Positions 17,003 through 25,798 of a stretch of DNA of 64,000 nucleotides are shown here, piece by piece. Below the pieces are notes generated by a model that worked only from the letters and a program-made list of their open reading frames with translations, ran no database searches and was not told the origin of the DNA. The stretch is taken from contig NZ_LMIU01000025.1 in the NCBI RefSeq assembly GCF_001428845.1, positions 427,744 through 491,743 on the forward strand, in the 5' to 3' direction. The stretch is from Achromobacter sp. Root83 (GTDB lineage Bacteria > Pseudomonadota > Gammaproteobacteria > Burkholderiales > Burkholderiaceae_B). The position numbers and the translations under genes are program-made. Position 1 is the stretch's first letter; each line of letters opens with the position of its first letter.

Positions 17003-19933
17003 ATGCAGACTACGATCGCCTCTGTGACCCGGCCTTCGGCCGTGCCGCCCTCGCAAACCGATTCCCCTGCCGACGCCAATGGCGGGCAATGGGCCAGCTA
17101 CAACATCATCCGCCGCAATGGTTCGGTGGTCGGGTTCGAACCCAGCAAGATCGCCATCGCCATGACCAAGGCCTTCCTGGCCGTCAACGGTGGACAGGGC
17201 GCCGCGTCCGCTCGCGTTCGCGAACTGGTCGAGACGCTGACCGGCCAAGCCGTCAACGCCCTGGTGCGCAACCGCCCCAATGGCGGCACCTTCCATATTG
17301 AAGACATCCAGGACCAGGTCGAACTGGCGCTGATGCGCTCGGGCGAGCATGACGTTGCCCGCGCCTACGTGCTGTACCGCGAGAAGCGCACGCAGGAACG
17401 CGCCGCCGCTGCAGCAGCCGAAGGCCAGCAAAAGTCCGCCGCCGCCCCGCAGGAACACGTGCTGAACGTGACCGACGCCGGCGTGCGCCGTCCGCTGGAC
17501 CTGGCAGAACTGCGCGCCACGATCGTCGCCGCCGGTGAAGGCCTGTCTGAATTCATCGACGCCGAAGCCATCCTGAAGGAAACGGTCAAGAACCTGTACG
17601 ACGGCATCCCCGTCGACGAAGTGTTCAAGTCCGCCATCCTGTCAGCGCGCGCGCTGGTGGAAAAGGACCCGGCCTACAGCCAGGTCACCGCACGACTGCT
17701 GCTGCACACGATCCGCAAGGAAGTCCTGGGCGAGGAAGTCTCGCAGGACGGCATGGGCGCACGCTACGCCGAATACTTCCCGGCCTTCATCGCCCGCGGC
17801 ATCGAAGGTGGCCTGCTGTCGCCCGAACTCGCCAACTATGACCTGACCAAGCTGGGCCACGCGCTGAACGCCAAGCGCGACCTGCAATTTGGCTACCTCG
17901 GCCTGCAGACGCTGTACGACCGCTACTTCCTGCACATCCGCGGCACCCGCATCGAACTGCCGCAGGTGTTCTTCATGCGCGTGGCCATGGGCCTGGCGCT
18001 GCGCGAGACCAACCGCGAAACGCGCGCCATCGAGTTCTACGAGATCCTGTCCTCGTTCGACTTCATGAGCTCGACGCCCACGCTGTTCAACTCGGGCACG
18101 CTGCACTCGCAACTGTCGTCGTGCTACCTCACCACCGTCTCCGACGACCTGGAAGGCATCTACGACGCCATCAAGGAAAACGCGCTGCTGGCCAAGTACG
18201 CCGGCGGCCTGGGCAACGACTGGACCCCGGTTCGCGCGCTGCGCAGCCACATCAAGGGCACCAACGGCGAAAGCCAGGGCGTCGTCCCGTTCCTGAAGGT
18301 CGTCAACGACACCGCCGTGGCGGTGAACCAGGGCGGCAAGCGCAAGGGCGCGGTCTGCACCTACCTGGAATCGTGGCACCTGGACATCGAAGAATTCCTG
18401 GAACTGCGCAAGAACACCGGCGACGAGCGCCGCCGCACGCACGACATGAACACGGCGAACTGGATTCCCGACCTGTTCATGAAGCGCGTCATGGAAGCCG
18501 GCGAATGGACGCTGTTCTCGCCCTCCGACTGCCCCGACCTGCACGACAAGGTCGGCCGCGCCTTCGAAGAAGCCTATGTGGGCTATGAAGCCCGCGTCGC
18601 CAGCGGCGAACTCAAGCTCTTCAAGAAGATGCCGGCGCTGACGCTGTGGCGCAAGATGCTGTCGATGCTGTTCGAAACCGGCCATCCGTGGATCACGTTC
18701 AAGGATCCTTGCAACATCCGTTCGCCGCAGCAGCACGTGGGCGTCGTGCACAGCTCGAACCTGTGCACCGAGATCACGCTGAACACGAACGAATCCGAAA
18801 TCGCCGTGTGCAACCTGGGTTCCGTGAACCTGGTCGCGCACATGAAGCCTGCCGCCGGCGGCGGTTTCGAGCTCGACCACGACAAGATCAAGCGCACGGT
18901 GAGCATCGCCATGCGCATGCTCGACAACGTGATCGACATCAACTATTACGCCGTCGACAAGGCCCGCAACTCCAACGCGCGCCATCGTCCGGTGGGCATG
19001 GGCATCATGGGCTTCCAGGATTGCCTGCAGATGATGCGCGTGCCGTACGCGTCGCAAGCCGCGGTTGAATTCGCCGACCGCTCGATGGAAGCCGTGTGCT
19101 ATCACGCCTACTCCGCGTCGAGCCTGCTCGCCGAAGAACGCGGCCGTTATCAATCGTATGAAGGCTCGCTGTGGTCGCGCGGCATCTTGCCGCAAGACAC
19201 ATTGAAGATGCTGCGCGATGAACGCGGTGGTCATGTCGAGGTCGATGAGTCGAGCACGCTTGATTGGGATACGTTGCGCGCGCGCATCAAACAACATGGC
19301 ATGCGCAACTCCAATTGCGTCGCAATCGCCCCAACCGCAACTATTTCCAATATCATTGGCGTATCTGCGTGCATCGAACCTACTTTCCAGAACTTGTACG
19401 TCAAATCGAATCTCTCCGGCGAGTTCACGGTCGTTAACGATTACCTCGTGCGTGACCTGAAGAAACTCGGTCTCTGGGACGAAGTCATGGTCGCCGACCT
19501 CAAGTACTTCGACGGCAGCCTGTCCCGCATCGATCGCGTACCTTCCGAACTCCGCGAACTCTACGCCACCGCGTTCGAAGTCGAACCGAGCTGGCTGGTT
19601 GAATGCGCGTCGCGCCGCCAGAAGTGGATCGATCAGGCTCAGTCGCTGAACATCTACATGGCCGGCGCATCGGGCAAGAAGCTGGATGACACCTACAAGC
19701 TGGCATGGACGCGTGGCCTGAAGACCACGTACTACCTGCGTACCCTTGGCGCCACCAGCGCCGAGAAGTCCACGGGCCGCGGCGGCGAATTGAACGCCGT
19801 CAACGCCAGCGGCCAATCCACGGCTTCGTCCGTGGCCGCAGCACCTGTTTTGCCGGAACCCGAAGTTCTCGGGGCGGTTTGCACCATGCGGCCGGGTGAC
19901 CCCGGCTTCGAAGAGTGCGAAGCCTGCCAATAA
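17003..19933 (+). CDS. nrdA: Ribonucleoside-diphosphate reductase alpha subunit (class I)
   Basis: A 976-aa catalytic subunit that reduces NDPs to dNDPs. AGGAG precedes the ATG. Two N-terminal ATP-cone-like segments are visible: one starting near residue 32 (WASYNIIRRNG) and a second from about residue 155, suggesting dATP feedback control. The catalytic set is present: Cys374 in SSCYL, Asn586/Cys588/Glu590 in SNLCTEI, and Cys603 in VCNLGS. The C-terminus ends with the redox-shuttle pair Cys972/Cys975 (ECEACQ). Codons in the 3' third shift to AT-richer synonymous choices. nrdB follows after 20 bp. Confidence 0.95.
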   Translation: MQTTIASVTRPSAVPPSQTDSPADANGGQWASYNIIRRNGSVVGFEPSKIAIAMTKAFLAVNGGQGAASARVRELVETLTGQAVNALVRNRPNGGTFHIEDIQDQVELALMRSGEHDVARAYVLYREKRTQERAAAAAAEGQQKSAAAPQEHVLNVTDAGVRRPLDLAELRATIVAAGEGLSEFIDAEAILKETVKNLYDGIPVDEVFKSAILSARALVEKDPAYSQVTARLLLHTIRKEVLGEEVSQDGMGARYAEYFPAFIARGIEGGLLSPELANYDLTKLGHALNAKRDLQFGYLGLQTLYDRYFLHIRGTRIELPQVFFMRVAMGLALRETNRETRAIEFYEILSSFDFMSSTPTLFNSGTLHSQLSSCYLTTVSDDLEGIYDAIKENALLAKYAGGLGNDWTPVRALRSHIKGTNGESQGVVPFLKVVNDTAVAVNQGGKRKGAVCTYLESWHLDIEEFLELRKNTGDERRRTHDMNTANWIPDLFMKRVMEAGEWTLFSPSDCPDLHDKVGRAFEEAYVGYEARVASGELKLFKKMPALTLWRKMLSMLFETGHPWITFKDPCNIRSPQQHVGVVHSSNLCTEITLNTNESEIAVCNLGSVNLVAHMKPAAGGGFELDHDKIKRTVSIAMRMLDNVIDINYYAVDKARNSNARHRPVGMGIMGFQDCLQMMRVPYASQAAVEFADRSMEAVCYHAYSASSLLAEERGRYQSYEGSLWSRGILPQDTLKMLRDERGGHVEVDESSTLDWDTLRARIKQHGMRNSNCVAIAPTATISNIIGVSACIEPTFQNLYVKSNLSGEFTVVNDYLVRDLKKLGLWDEVMVADLKYFDGSLSRIDRVPSELRELYATAFEVEPSWLVECASRRQKWIDQAQSLNIYMAGASGKKLDDTYKLAWTRGLKTTYYLRTLGATSAEKSTGRGGELNAVNASGQSTASSVAAAPVLPEPEVLGAVCTMRPGDPGFEECEACQ

Positions 19934-19953
19934 CCGCCTCCGGAGAATGAATC

Positions 19954-21153
19954 ATGATTAATTGGGAAGACGACACCATCGCAACGCAACCTGCACAATC
20001 CCCCGCACCCGCGGCGGGTGGGCAGGCTGCGCCCGAAGTCCGGGCGGCGACCGGTGTATTCGGCGACACCGCCATGCCCACGCCTGCCGCGCCTGAACAC
20101 GCGGCCGGCCTGGCCGCCAGCGGTGCAGCCACCTCGCAGCGCGTCAAGGTTGCCGACAAGCGCATCATCAACGGCCAGACGGACGTCAACCAGCTTGTGC
20201 CCTTCAAGTACAAGTGGGCTTGGGAAAAGTACCTGGCGACTTGCGCCAACCACTGGATGCCGCAAGAGATCAACATGTCGCGCGACATCGCCCTCTGGAA
20301 GAACCCGAACGGGCTCACCGAGGACGAGCGCCGCATCGTCAAGCGCAACCTGGGTTTCTTCGTCACGGCCGACTCGCTGGCCGCGAACAACATCGTGCTG
20401 GGCACCTACCGCCACATCACGGCGCCTGAATGCCGCCAGTTCCTGCTGCGCCAGGCATTCGAAGAAGCCATCCACACGCACGCCTATCAATACATCGTCG
20501 AAAGCCTGGACCTGGACGAAGCCGAGATCTTCAACGCTTACAACGAAGTTCCGTCCATCCGCGCCAAAGACGAGTTCCTGATCCCGTTCATCGACGCGAT
20601 CGCGGACCCCAACTTCAAGACGGGCACGCCCGAAGCCGACCAGACGCTGCTGAAGTCGCTGATCGTCTTCGCTTGCCTCATGGAAGGCCTGTTCTTCTAC
20701 GTTGGCTTCACGCAGATCCTGGCGCTTGGCCGCCAGAACAAGATGACCGGCGCTGCAGAGCAGTACATGTACATCCTTCGCGATGAGTCCATGCACTGCA
20801 ACTTCGGCATCGATCTGATCAACACCGTCAAACTGGAAAATCCGCATCTGTGGACGCCGGAATTTCGCGAAGAAATTCGAGAACTCTTCCGCAAAGCGGT
20901 CGAACTCGAATACGCTTACGCCGAAGACACGATGCCGCGCGGCGTGTTGGGCTTGAACGCACCTATGTTCAAATCCTACCTGCGCTTCATCGCCAACCGT
21001 CGTTGCCAGCAAATCGGTATCGAACCTCTGTACCCGCAGGAAGAAAATCCCTTCCCGTGGATGGCGGAAATGATCGACCTTAAAAAGGAACGCAACTTTT
21101 TTGAAACTCGCGTGATCGAATACCAAACCGGTGGCACGCTGAGCTGGGAGTAA
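19954..21153 (+). CDS. nrdB: Ribonucleoside-diphosphate reductase beta subunit (class I)
   Basis: A 399-aa radical-generating subunit. The first ~65 residues are an Ala/Pro-rich extension of low complexity. The core ferritin-like fold carries the metal and radical pattern E-x-x-H-x-x-x-Y (Glu171, His174 and radical Tyr178 in [11 protein letters not shown]). An upstream Asp is present at about 140 and a second E-x-x-H near DESMHCNFG. The Tyr argues for a standard tyrosyl-radical class Ia-type enzyme. It is cotranscribed with nrdA under the NrdR-controlled promoter. An RBS CGGAG lies before the ATG. Confidence 0.95.
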   Translation: MINWEDDTIATQPAQSPAPAAGGQAAPEVRAATGVFGDTAMPTPAAPEHAAGLAASGAATSQRVKVADKRIINGQTDVNQLVPFKYKWAWEKYLATCANHWMPQEINMSRDIALWKNPNGLTEDERRIVKRNLGFFVTADSLAANNIVLGTYRHITAPECRQFLLRQAFEEAIHTHAYQYIVESLDLDEAEIFNAYNEVPSIRAKDEFLIPFIDAIADPNFKTGTPEADQTLLKSLIVFACLMEGLFFYVGFTQILALGRQNKMTGAAEQYMYILRDESMHCNFGIDLINTVKLENPHLWTPEFREEIRELFRKAVELEYAYAEDTMPRGVLGLNAPMFKSYLRFIANRRCQQIGIEPLYPQEENPFPWMAEMIDLKKERNFFETRVIEYQTGGTLSWE

Positions 21154-21160
21154 CGCAGTT

Positions 21161-21233
21161 CGTCATCAAGCCCGGCGCGGGCACGCTCTCTCTCTATAGA
21201 ATGAGCGTCGCGTTCGCGACAGGCTTGATGACG
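21161..21233. other. Nested inverted repeats, possible structured RNA
   Basis: CGTCATCAAGCC (21161-21172) and its perfect complement (21222-21233) enclose further pairings: ACGCTC (21183-21188) with GAGCGT (21203-21208), or alternatively GTCGCG-TT-CGCGAC (21207-21220). It starts 7 bp after nrdB. It could act as a terminator, though no T tract follows, or be a structured RNA. The rest of the 352-bp gap to the histone-like gene holds the dyads listed next and no coding sequence I can support. Confidence 0.5.
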
Positions 21234-21306
21234 GTCTCCCCGGTCAGGGTGTTTTCGAACACGTAGAACAAGCGGTCGGCGGTCTGTGATCAGACTGCCT
21301 ACCGGC

Positions 21307-21355
21307 GCCATTTGAAATGGCTCGCGCCAAAGGAGCGGGGGCCATATCAAATGGC
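21307..21355. promoter_or_regulatory. Tandem 15-bp dyads upstream of histone-like gene
   Basis: GCCATTTGAAATGGC (21307-21321) is a perfect dyad about one central base. GCCATATCAAATGGC (21341-21355) is a near copy whose 5-bp arms are conserved. The centres are 34 bp apart, about three helical turns. The pair lies 150-200 bp before the histone-like gene and looks like a two-site operator. The cognate protein is unknown. Confidence 0.45.
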
Positions 21356-21505
21356 TGTGCCGAATTCATTAGCGCAAACCGTAGTAGCTGTTGCTCGCAC
21401 AGAACAGCGGCATGCGCCGATGAATAGCCCGGGCACGGCTCGCCTTGTTGGCGAACCGGGGCACGGGTTTAAGTTCTGGGACCCCTGAACCTAAGGAGCA
21501 TGACC

Positions 21506-22231
21506 ATGGCAACAGCCAAGAAAGCCGTAAAGAAAGCAGCGGTGAAGAAGCCCGCCGCCAAGAAGGCAGTAGCGAAGAAGGCCGCCCCGGCCAAGAAAGC
21601 TGCCGTCAAGAAGGTAGCCGTCAAGAAAGTCGCTGCAGCCAAGAAGCCGGCAGTGAAGAAGGTTGCCGCCAAGAAGCCGGCAGCCAAGAAGGTCGTCGCC
21701 AAGAAAGCGGTAGCCAAGAAGGCCGTCGCCAAGAAGGCAGTAGCCAAGAAGGTTGTCGCCAAGAAGGCGGTAGCCAAGAAAGCCGTAGCCAAGAAGGCCG
21801 TCGCCAAGAAGGTTGTCGCCAAGAAAGCGGTAGCCAAGAAGGCCGTTGCCAAGAAGGCTGTAGCCAAGAAGGCTCCCGCCGCCAAGAAAGCGGTTGCCAA
21901 GAAGGCCGTTGCCAAGAAGGCTGTAGCCAAGAAGGCTCCCGCCGCCAAGAAGGCCGTTGCCAAGAAGGCGCCTGCCGCCAAGAAAGCGGTTGCCAAGAAG
22001 GCCGTAGCCAAGAAGGCCCCGGCTGCCAAGAAGGCTCCCGCCGCCAAGAAGCCTGCCGCCGCAAAGCCGGCTGCTGCCGCCAAGAAGCCTGCTGCTGCGA
22101 AGAAGCCTGCCGCGAAGAAAGCCGCTCCGAAGAAGCCCGCAACGCCGCCGACCACGGCCGCTGCCCCGGGCGCGAAGACCGCGCTGAATCCCGCTGCGTC
22201 GTGGCCGTTCCCGACGGGTGGCCGTCCCTAA
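21506..22231 (+). CDS. Histone H1-like DNA-binding protein
   Basis: A 241-aa, extremely Lys/Ala-rich, basic protein similar to BpH1 of Bordetella pertussis and the C-terminal tail of eukaryotic H1. It binds DNA non-specifically and condenses the nucleoid. Starting at the second ATG (21506) rather than 21500 gives the AAGGAG at 21493-21498 a proper 7-nt spacing; the first ATG would be 1 nt away. Residues about 10-215 are degenerate [10 protein letters not shown] repeats. The last ~25 residues ([16 protein letters not shown]) are non-repetitive. The repeat DNA also leaves long open frames on other strands, which are artefacts. A strong terminator follows. Confidence 0.92.
   Translation: MATAKKAVKKAAVKKPAAKKAVAKKAAPAKKAAVKKVAVKKVAAAKKPAVKKVAAKKPAAKKVVAKKAVAKKAVAKKAVAKKVVAKKAVAKKAVAKKAVAKKVVAKKAVAKKAVAKKAVAKKAPAAKKAVAKKAVAKKAVAKKAPAAKKAVAKKAPAAKKAVAKKAVAKKAPAAKKAPAAKKPAAAKPAAAAKKPAAAKKPAAKKAAPKKPATPPTTAAAPGAKTALNPAASWPFPTGGRP
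21690..22055 (+). repeat. Degenerate 15-bp tandem repeat inside histone-like gene
   Basis: Units of the form GCCAAGAAG-GC-(GGTA/CGTC), encoding K-K-A-V-A, repeat in phase with codons, with occasional insertions encoding PAA. Copies are near-identical over stretches, so unequal recombination could change copy number. This matches the length variation known for BpH1. Confidence 0.8.
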
Positions 22232-22262
22232 TCAGGACGGTACGAAGCGTTAGCTTCACCAG

Positions 22263-22293
22263 AGCCGCCTGGCCTTGGCCGGGCGGCTTTTTT
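22263..22293 (+). terminator. Intrinsic terminator of histone-like gene
   Basis: AGCCGCCTGGCC (22263-22274), loop TT, then GGCCGGGCGGCT (22277-22288) form a 12-bp stem with one G-T wobble, immediately followed by TTTTTT (22288-22293). Confidence 0.92.
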
Positions 22294-22404
22294 GCGCCGG
22301 TCATCCTGACGGCTGAGCACTGTCCCATCGACAGCAAACCTCCAAGCTATTTTTACCCTTGAGCGTGCGACAATTGACTCCTCTTTTTTGGGGTGATCGC
22401 ATCC

Positions 22405-22965
22405 ATGCTCGGTGAAATCTTCCGCTTCCTTCTCGAAATCGTGTTCACGCTGTTTGGCGCGGCGCTGATTGCCCGCGCCTGGATGCACGCAATACGGCTG
22501 CACGCCTTCAATCCCCTGGCGCGCGCGATCTATCAGGCCACCAACTGGCTGGTGATACCGTTGCGCAAGATCATCCCCGCAGGCAACAAGATCGATTGGA
22601 CCAGCCTGGTCGCCGCATGGCTTGCCGCCCTGATCTACCTGGTGCTGGTCTGGCTGGTGGCGATCGGCGCACTGATTCCCGCCGCGCTCCTGCCCGCCGC
22701 AATGGGATCGGCATTGATCATGACCGCCAAATGGGCCCTGAACCTGGTGGTGTGGCTGACGCTGATCCAGGCGGTGCTGTCCTGGGTCAACCCGACGGCT
22801 CCCATGATGCCGCTGCTGCAATCGCTGACCGCGCCGATGCTCGACCCTATCCGCCGCATCCTGCCGCGCACGACGATCGACTTCTCGCCGCTGGTGCTGC
22901 TGATCGTGGCCCAGGTTCTTTTGATGGTCCTGGCCCGCCTGAGCTACGGCATGATGGGCGTGTGA
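22405..22965 (+). CDS. YggT-family membrane protein
   Basis: A 186-aa inner-membrane protein built from two YggT repeats. Each has hydrophobic helices followed by a short amphipathic segment, with the family string NPLARAIYQATNWLVIPLRKIIP in repeat 1 and LDPIRRILP in repeat 2. ATG at 22405 is preferred over a GTG at 22393 because the family begins with a hydrophobic LGEIFRFLLEIVFTLF helix. The family has been linked to osmotic tolerance and membrane organisation, but the biochemical role is unresolved. It has its own position between two terminators and the convergent dltA. Confidence 0.87.
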   Translation: MLGEIFRFLLEIVFTLFGAALIARAWMHAIRLHAFNPLARAIYQATNWLVIPLRKIIPAGNKIDWTSLVAAWLAALIYLVLVWLVAIGALIPAALLPAAMGSALIMTAKWALNLVVWLTLIQAVLSWVNPTAPMMPLLQSLTAPMLDPIRRILPRTTIDFSPLVLLIVAQVLLMVLARLSYGMMGV

Positions 22966-22991
22966 GGCACCGGGCGGGGCAACGCCCCGCC

Positions 22992-24440
22992 TTACACCGG
23001 AATGGCGGTGTAGATGTCGATCAGCTTCTTGCGATCGATCTTGTGATTGTTGGACATGGGCAGCGCCGGGCAGGCAACCAGCTCGGAAGGCACCATATAG
23101 GGCGGCAGGCGTTCGGCCAGCCGCTCTTTCCAACCCGCCAGCGCATCCGGCGCCAACAAGGCGGCCTCCTGGCCCCCCGCGCCAATCCCCGCCACGAAGC
23201 CTATCAGGCGCACGGCCGTGCCATCGGGCCGGCGCAGCACGGCGCAGGCGCTGCCTTCCACGCCCGGCAGGCTGTGCAGGGCCTCGTCGATTTCGGCTAG
23301 TTCGATGCGGTAGCCGTTCAGCTTGATCTGGTCATCCATCCGCCCTCGGCAGAACAGCAGCCCCCCCTCCTCCATCAGCCCAAGATCGCCGGTGCGAAAG
23401 GCACGGCGTCCGTCGGCATAGGTGTAGAGCTTGGCCTCGTTCAGGTCGGCGCGGTTCAGATAACCGCGCATGACGTGATCGCCGACGATACAGATTTCGC
23501 CCTCGTCCACCAGCAGCACGCTGTCCGGCTTGGCGTGCCCCACGGGCAGCGGATCATGCGCCGCCAGCACCGCGTCCGTCACCTCGATCCAGGTGGTGGC
23601 GACCGTGGCCTCGGTCGGGCCGTAGGTATTCAGGATGACCGCGTCGGGGAAGCGCTGGCGCAGTTTCCTGGCCAACGCCGCCGGCAGGGGCTCGCCGCAA
23701 AACAGGAACGTGCGCAACGTCGGCAGCGCGCCGGGCGAGAAGTCGCGGTTTGCCAACTGCTGGTGCGCGAACGAGGGCGTGGATACCCACACCGTGACGC
23801 CGTGCCCGGCCAGGCGGGGGATCCACGCACCCGCCGTCGCGATCTGTTCACGCGCATTGAGCACGCAGCTACCGCCGGACGCCAGCGTGGCGAACACCTC
23901 GTACATGGACAAGTCGAAGCTGAACGGCGCCTGGTTCATGAACACAGGCGCATCGCCCAGGCCGAAGCTGCCCAGCATCCAGTCGCCCAGCAGGCCGACG
24001 CTTTCGCGTCCGATCTGCACGCCTTTCGGATCGCCGGTGCTGCCAGAGGTGAACATGACGTAAGCCAGGCCGCGCTCGGCCAGCGTGGCTCCCTCGCCCG
24101 CCGTGAAGCTGCCCGCCGCGGCGTCAAACACGGCCGCCGCGCGGACGATCTCCACGATGCGGCGCAGGCGCTCCGGCGGATAGATGGTGTCCACCGGGAC
24201 GAACGGAGCGCCGATCAGCAGCGCGCCGACCATGGCGACAAAGAACGAGGCTTCCTTGTGGCCGTAGATGGCGACCGGCACATCCGGCGCGGCCCCGTGC
24301 TTGCGAGCCTCGTCGGCCCAGGCCTCTGCCTCGGCGCGCAATTGCGCCCAGGTCAGGCTGCGGTCGGCGGCGGCGATGGCCAGCGCGCCGGGGGCACGCT
24401 CGGAATCCACGAACTGGAAGGACTTCAGGTCGAAACGCAT
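22992..24440 (-). CDS. dltA: D-alanine--D-alanyl carrier protein ligase
   Basis: A 482-aa AMP-forming adenylation enzyme that activates D-Ala and loads it on DltC. Visible adenylation cores: FTSGSTGDPKGV (A3), NTYGPTEATVA (A5), FRTGDLG (A7), RMDDQIKLNGYRIEL (A8), and NHKIDRKKL with the catalytic Lys (A10). The N-terminal ...FQFVDSERAPGALAI and PFVPVDTIYP agree with DltA rather than NRPS domains. GGGAG precedes the start. It is last in the dltC-D-X-B-A operon, 16 bp after dltB. The target in this Gram-negative is presumably an envelope component rather than teichoic acid. Confidence 0.88.
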   Translation of the reverse strand: MRFDLKSFQFVDSERAPGALAIAAADRSLTWAQLRAEAEAWADEARKHGAAPDVPVAIYGHKEASFFVAMVGALLIGAPFVPVDTIYPPERLRRIVEIVRAAAVFDAAAGSFTAGEGATLAERGLAYVMFTSGSTGDPKGVQIGRESVGLLGDWMLGSFGLGDAPVFMNQAPFSFDLSMYEVFATLASGGSCVLNAREQIATAGAWIPRLAGHGVTVWVSTPSFAHQQLANRDFSPGALPTLRTFLFCGEPLPAALARKLRQRFPDAVILNTYGPTEATVATTWIEVTDAVLAAHDPLPVGHAKPDSVLLVDEGEICIVGDHVMRGYLNRADLNEAKLYTYADGRRAFRTGDLGLMEEGGLLFCRGRMDDQIKLNGYRIELAEIDEALHSLPGVEGSACAVLRRPDGTAVRLIGFVAGIGAGGQEAALLAPDALAGWKERLAERLPPYMVPSELVACPALPMSNNHKIDRKKLIDIYTAIPV

Positions 24441-24456
24441 GCCGAAACTCCCGGCG

Positions 24457-25584
24457 TCAGATGGGACTGCGGCCGCTGAACACGTAAAGCGCCAGCGCGG
24501 CCAGGATCAAGGTGAGCACGCGCCCGAGAAAACGCATGACAGGCCGCGCAAGCAGGGCTTGCAGGCCAGGCCGGGTGCGCGAAGCGTTGATCAGCAGGTT
24601 GTGGGCAACCGAGTACGAACCGAACATCAGGCCGCTGACGATGTAATGCAGCGACAGGCCGTTCCATACGCCCATGGCCAGCAGGGTCGCGAATATGCCG
24701 ATGTTCTGCGCCGCCATGCGGTGGCGCCCGAAGAACTTGGTTTTGCTCAATGCCTTGTAGATCGGCATGAACACCACGTCGCGCAGCCATTCGGACAGGC
24801 TGATGTGCCAACGCCGCCAGAAGTCCTGCGGATTCAGGGTGGCCAGGGGGTTGCGGAAGTTGATCGGCAGGGTGAAGCCGAACAGCATCCCGATGCCGAT
24901 CGCCATCGTGGAGTACCCCGCGAAGTCGAAGAACAGGTAGGCGCTGTAGAGCGAGGCGTTCAGCGCCACGCCGGTGAACGAGTAGTCGTGCGCGTCCAGC
25001 GTCGCCAGGCCGTAACGCCAGATCAGCTCGGCCAGGCCGAACTTCTGGATGACGCCCAGCATGATGAGTTCCAGGCCGGTCAGCCAGGTATTCAGGTTCA
25101 CGCCTTCATAGCCGCGCTTCAGATCCGCCTGGAACGCGCGCCAGCGGTACATGGGACCGGCCAGCAGCGTCAGCGGGAAGAACAGATAGATGAAGTAGTC
25201 CAGCGGCGACACGCGTTCGTTGCGCGGGGCGAACAACAGCACGTCGATGGCGCGGAAGGTGGCGAACGACAGGCCCAGCATCGCGCCCAGGTGCGACACG
25301 CCAGTCTTCACCAGCAGCAGCGGTGTCATGGTGATGATGACGGCCAGCCAGGTCGGGATGTAGTTGCGCCGCATCGCCCACAGCGCGCTGCCCGAAATGG
25401 CCAGCAGCGCTATCGGCTGATACGGACGCGCCCAGAACACCGCCATCCAGACGCCCAGGCAGATGACGCCGATGATGTGCCGGTAGCCGATGTGCAGCGG
25501 CATCCCGACGGAGCGGTACGCCAACAGGCCCAGGCCGCCGAACAGGGCGCCGCCAAAAAAGCTCAGACTTGCGAACAATTCCAT
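24457..25584 (-). CDS. dltB: MBOAT D-alanyl transfer protein
   Basis: A 375-aa polytopic membrane O-acyltransferase that moves D-Ala from DltC across the membrane. The MBOAT hallmarks are NPQDFWRRWHISLSEWLRD and the catalytic His in WNGLSLHYIVSG. About ten hydrophobic segments are present. The start lies 7 bp after the stop of the DltX-like gene, indicating coupling. Length is a little shorter than the roughly 400 aa of Firmicute DltB. Confidence 0.88.
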   Translation of the reverse strand: MELFASLSFFGGALFGGLGLLAYRSVGMPLHIGYRHIIGVICLGVWMAVFWARPYQPIALLAISGSALWAMRRNYIPTWLAVIITMTPLLLVKTGVSHLGAMLGLSFATFRAIDVLLFAPRNERVSPLDYFIYLFFPLTLLAGPMYRWRAFQADLKRGYEGVNLNTWLTGLELIMLGVIQKFGLAELIWRYGLATLDAHDYSFTGVALNASLYSAYLFFDFAGYSTMAIGIGMLFGFTLPINFRNPLATLNPQDFWRRWHISLSEWLRDVVFMPIYKALSKTKFFGRHRMAAQNIGIFATLLAMGVWNGLSLHYIVSGLMFGSYSVAHNLLINASRTRPGLQALLARPVMRFLGRVLTLILAALALYVFSGRSPI

Positions 25585-25591
25585 GCCGCGC

Positions 25592-25798
25592 TCAGAACTG
25601 TTGATATTGGAATTCGACCTTGATCGGACCGCCGCTGCCCGTCGTGGGCTGCGCCTGAAGCACGAATACCAAGATCACCCCGAGATACAGGCACAAATGC
25701 CACAGGAACCGGCGCCCCCAGAGCATGCCCGCCTTGCGGGCTTCGGTTCCGTCGGCGGAACCGGCCTCCTTCGAGGCGTCGTTTCTAAAGAATTTCAT
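25592..25798 (-). CDS. dltX: DltX-like single-span microprotein
   Basis: A 68-aa protein with a charged N-terminus (KFFRNDASKE), one transmembrane helix (FLWHLCLYLGVILVFVL) and a short periplasmic tail ending EFQYQQF. This C-terminal aromatic pattern resembles the FxYNEF-type tail of Gram-positive DltX, which carries D-Ala from DltB to DltD. Its ATG overlaps the dltD stop (ATGA), and dltB follows after 7 bp. Position, size, topology and tail all fit DltX, although direct sequence similarity is slight. Confidence 0.72.
   Translation of the reverse strand: MKFFRNDASKEAGSADGTEARKAGMLWGRRFLWHLCLYLGVILVFVLQAQPTTGSGGPIKVEFQYQQF

Noticed and set aside
17642..19930. Long open frame antisense to nrdA
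   Set aside because: Shadow of a highly biased gene; no RBS or domain features.
21690..22055. CRISPR-like periodic repeat
   Set aside because: Period is 15 bp without spacers and it is in frame with a coding repeat; no cas genes are present.
21469..22155. Antisense frame of [10 protein letters not shown] repeats and plus-strand EGRRQE repeat frame
   Set aside because: Artefacts of the repetitive histone-like gene read in other frames; not surface or silk-like proteins.
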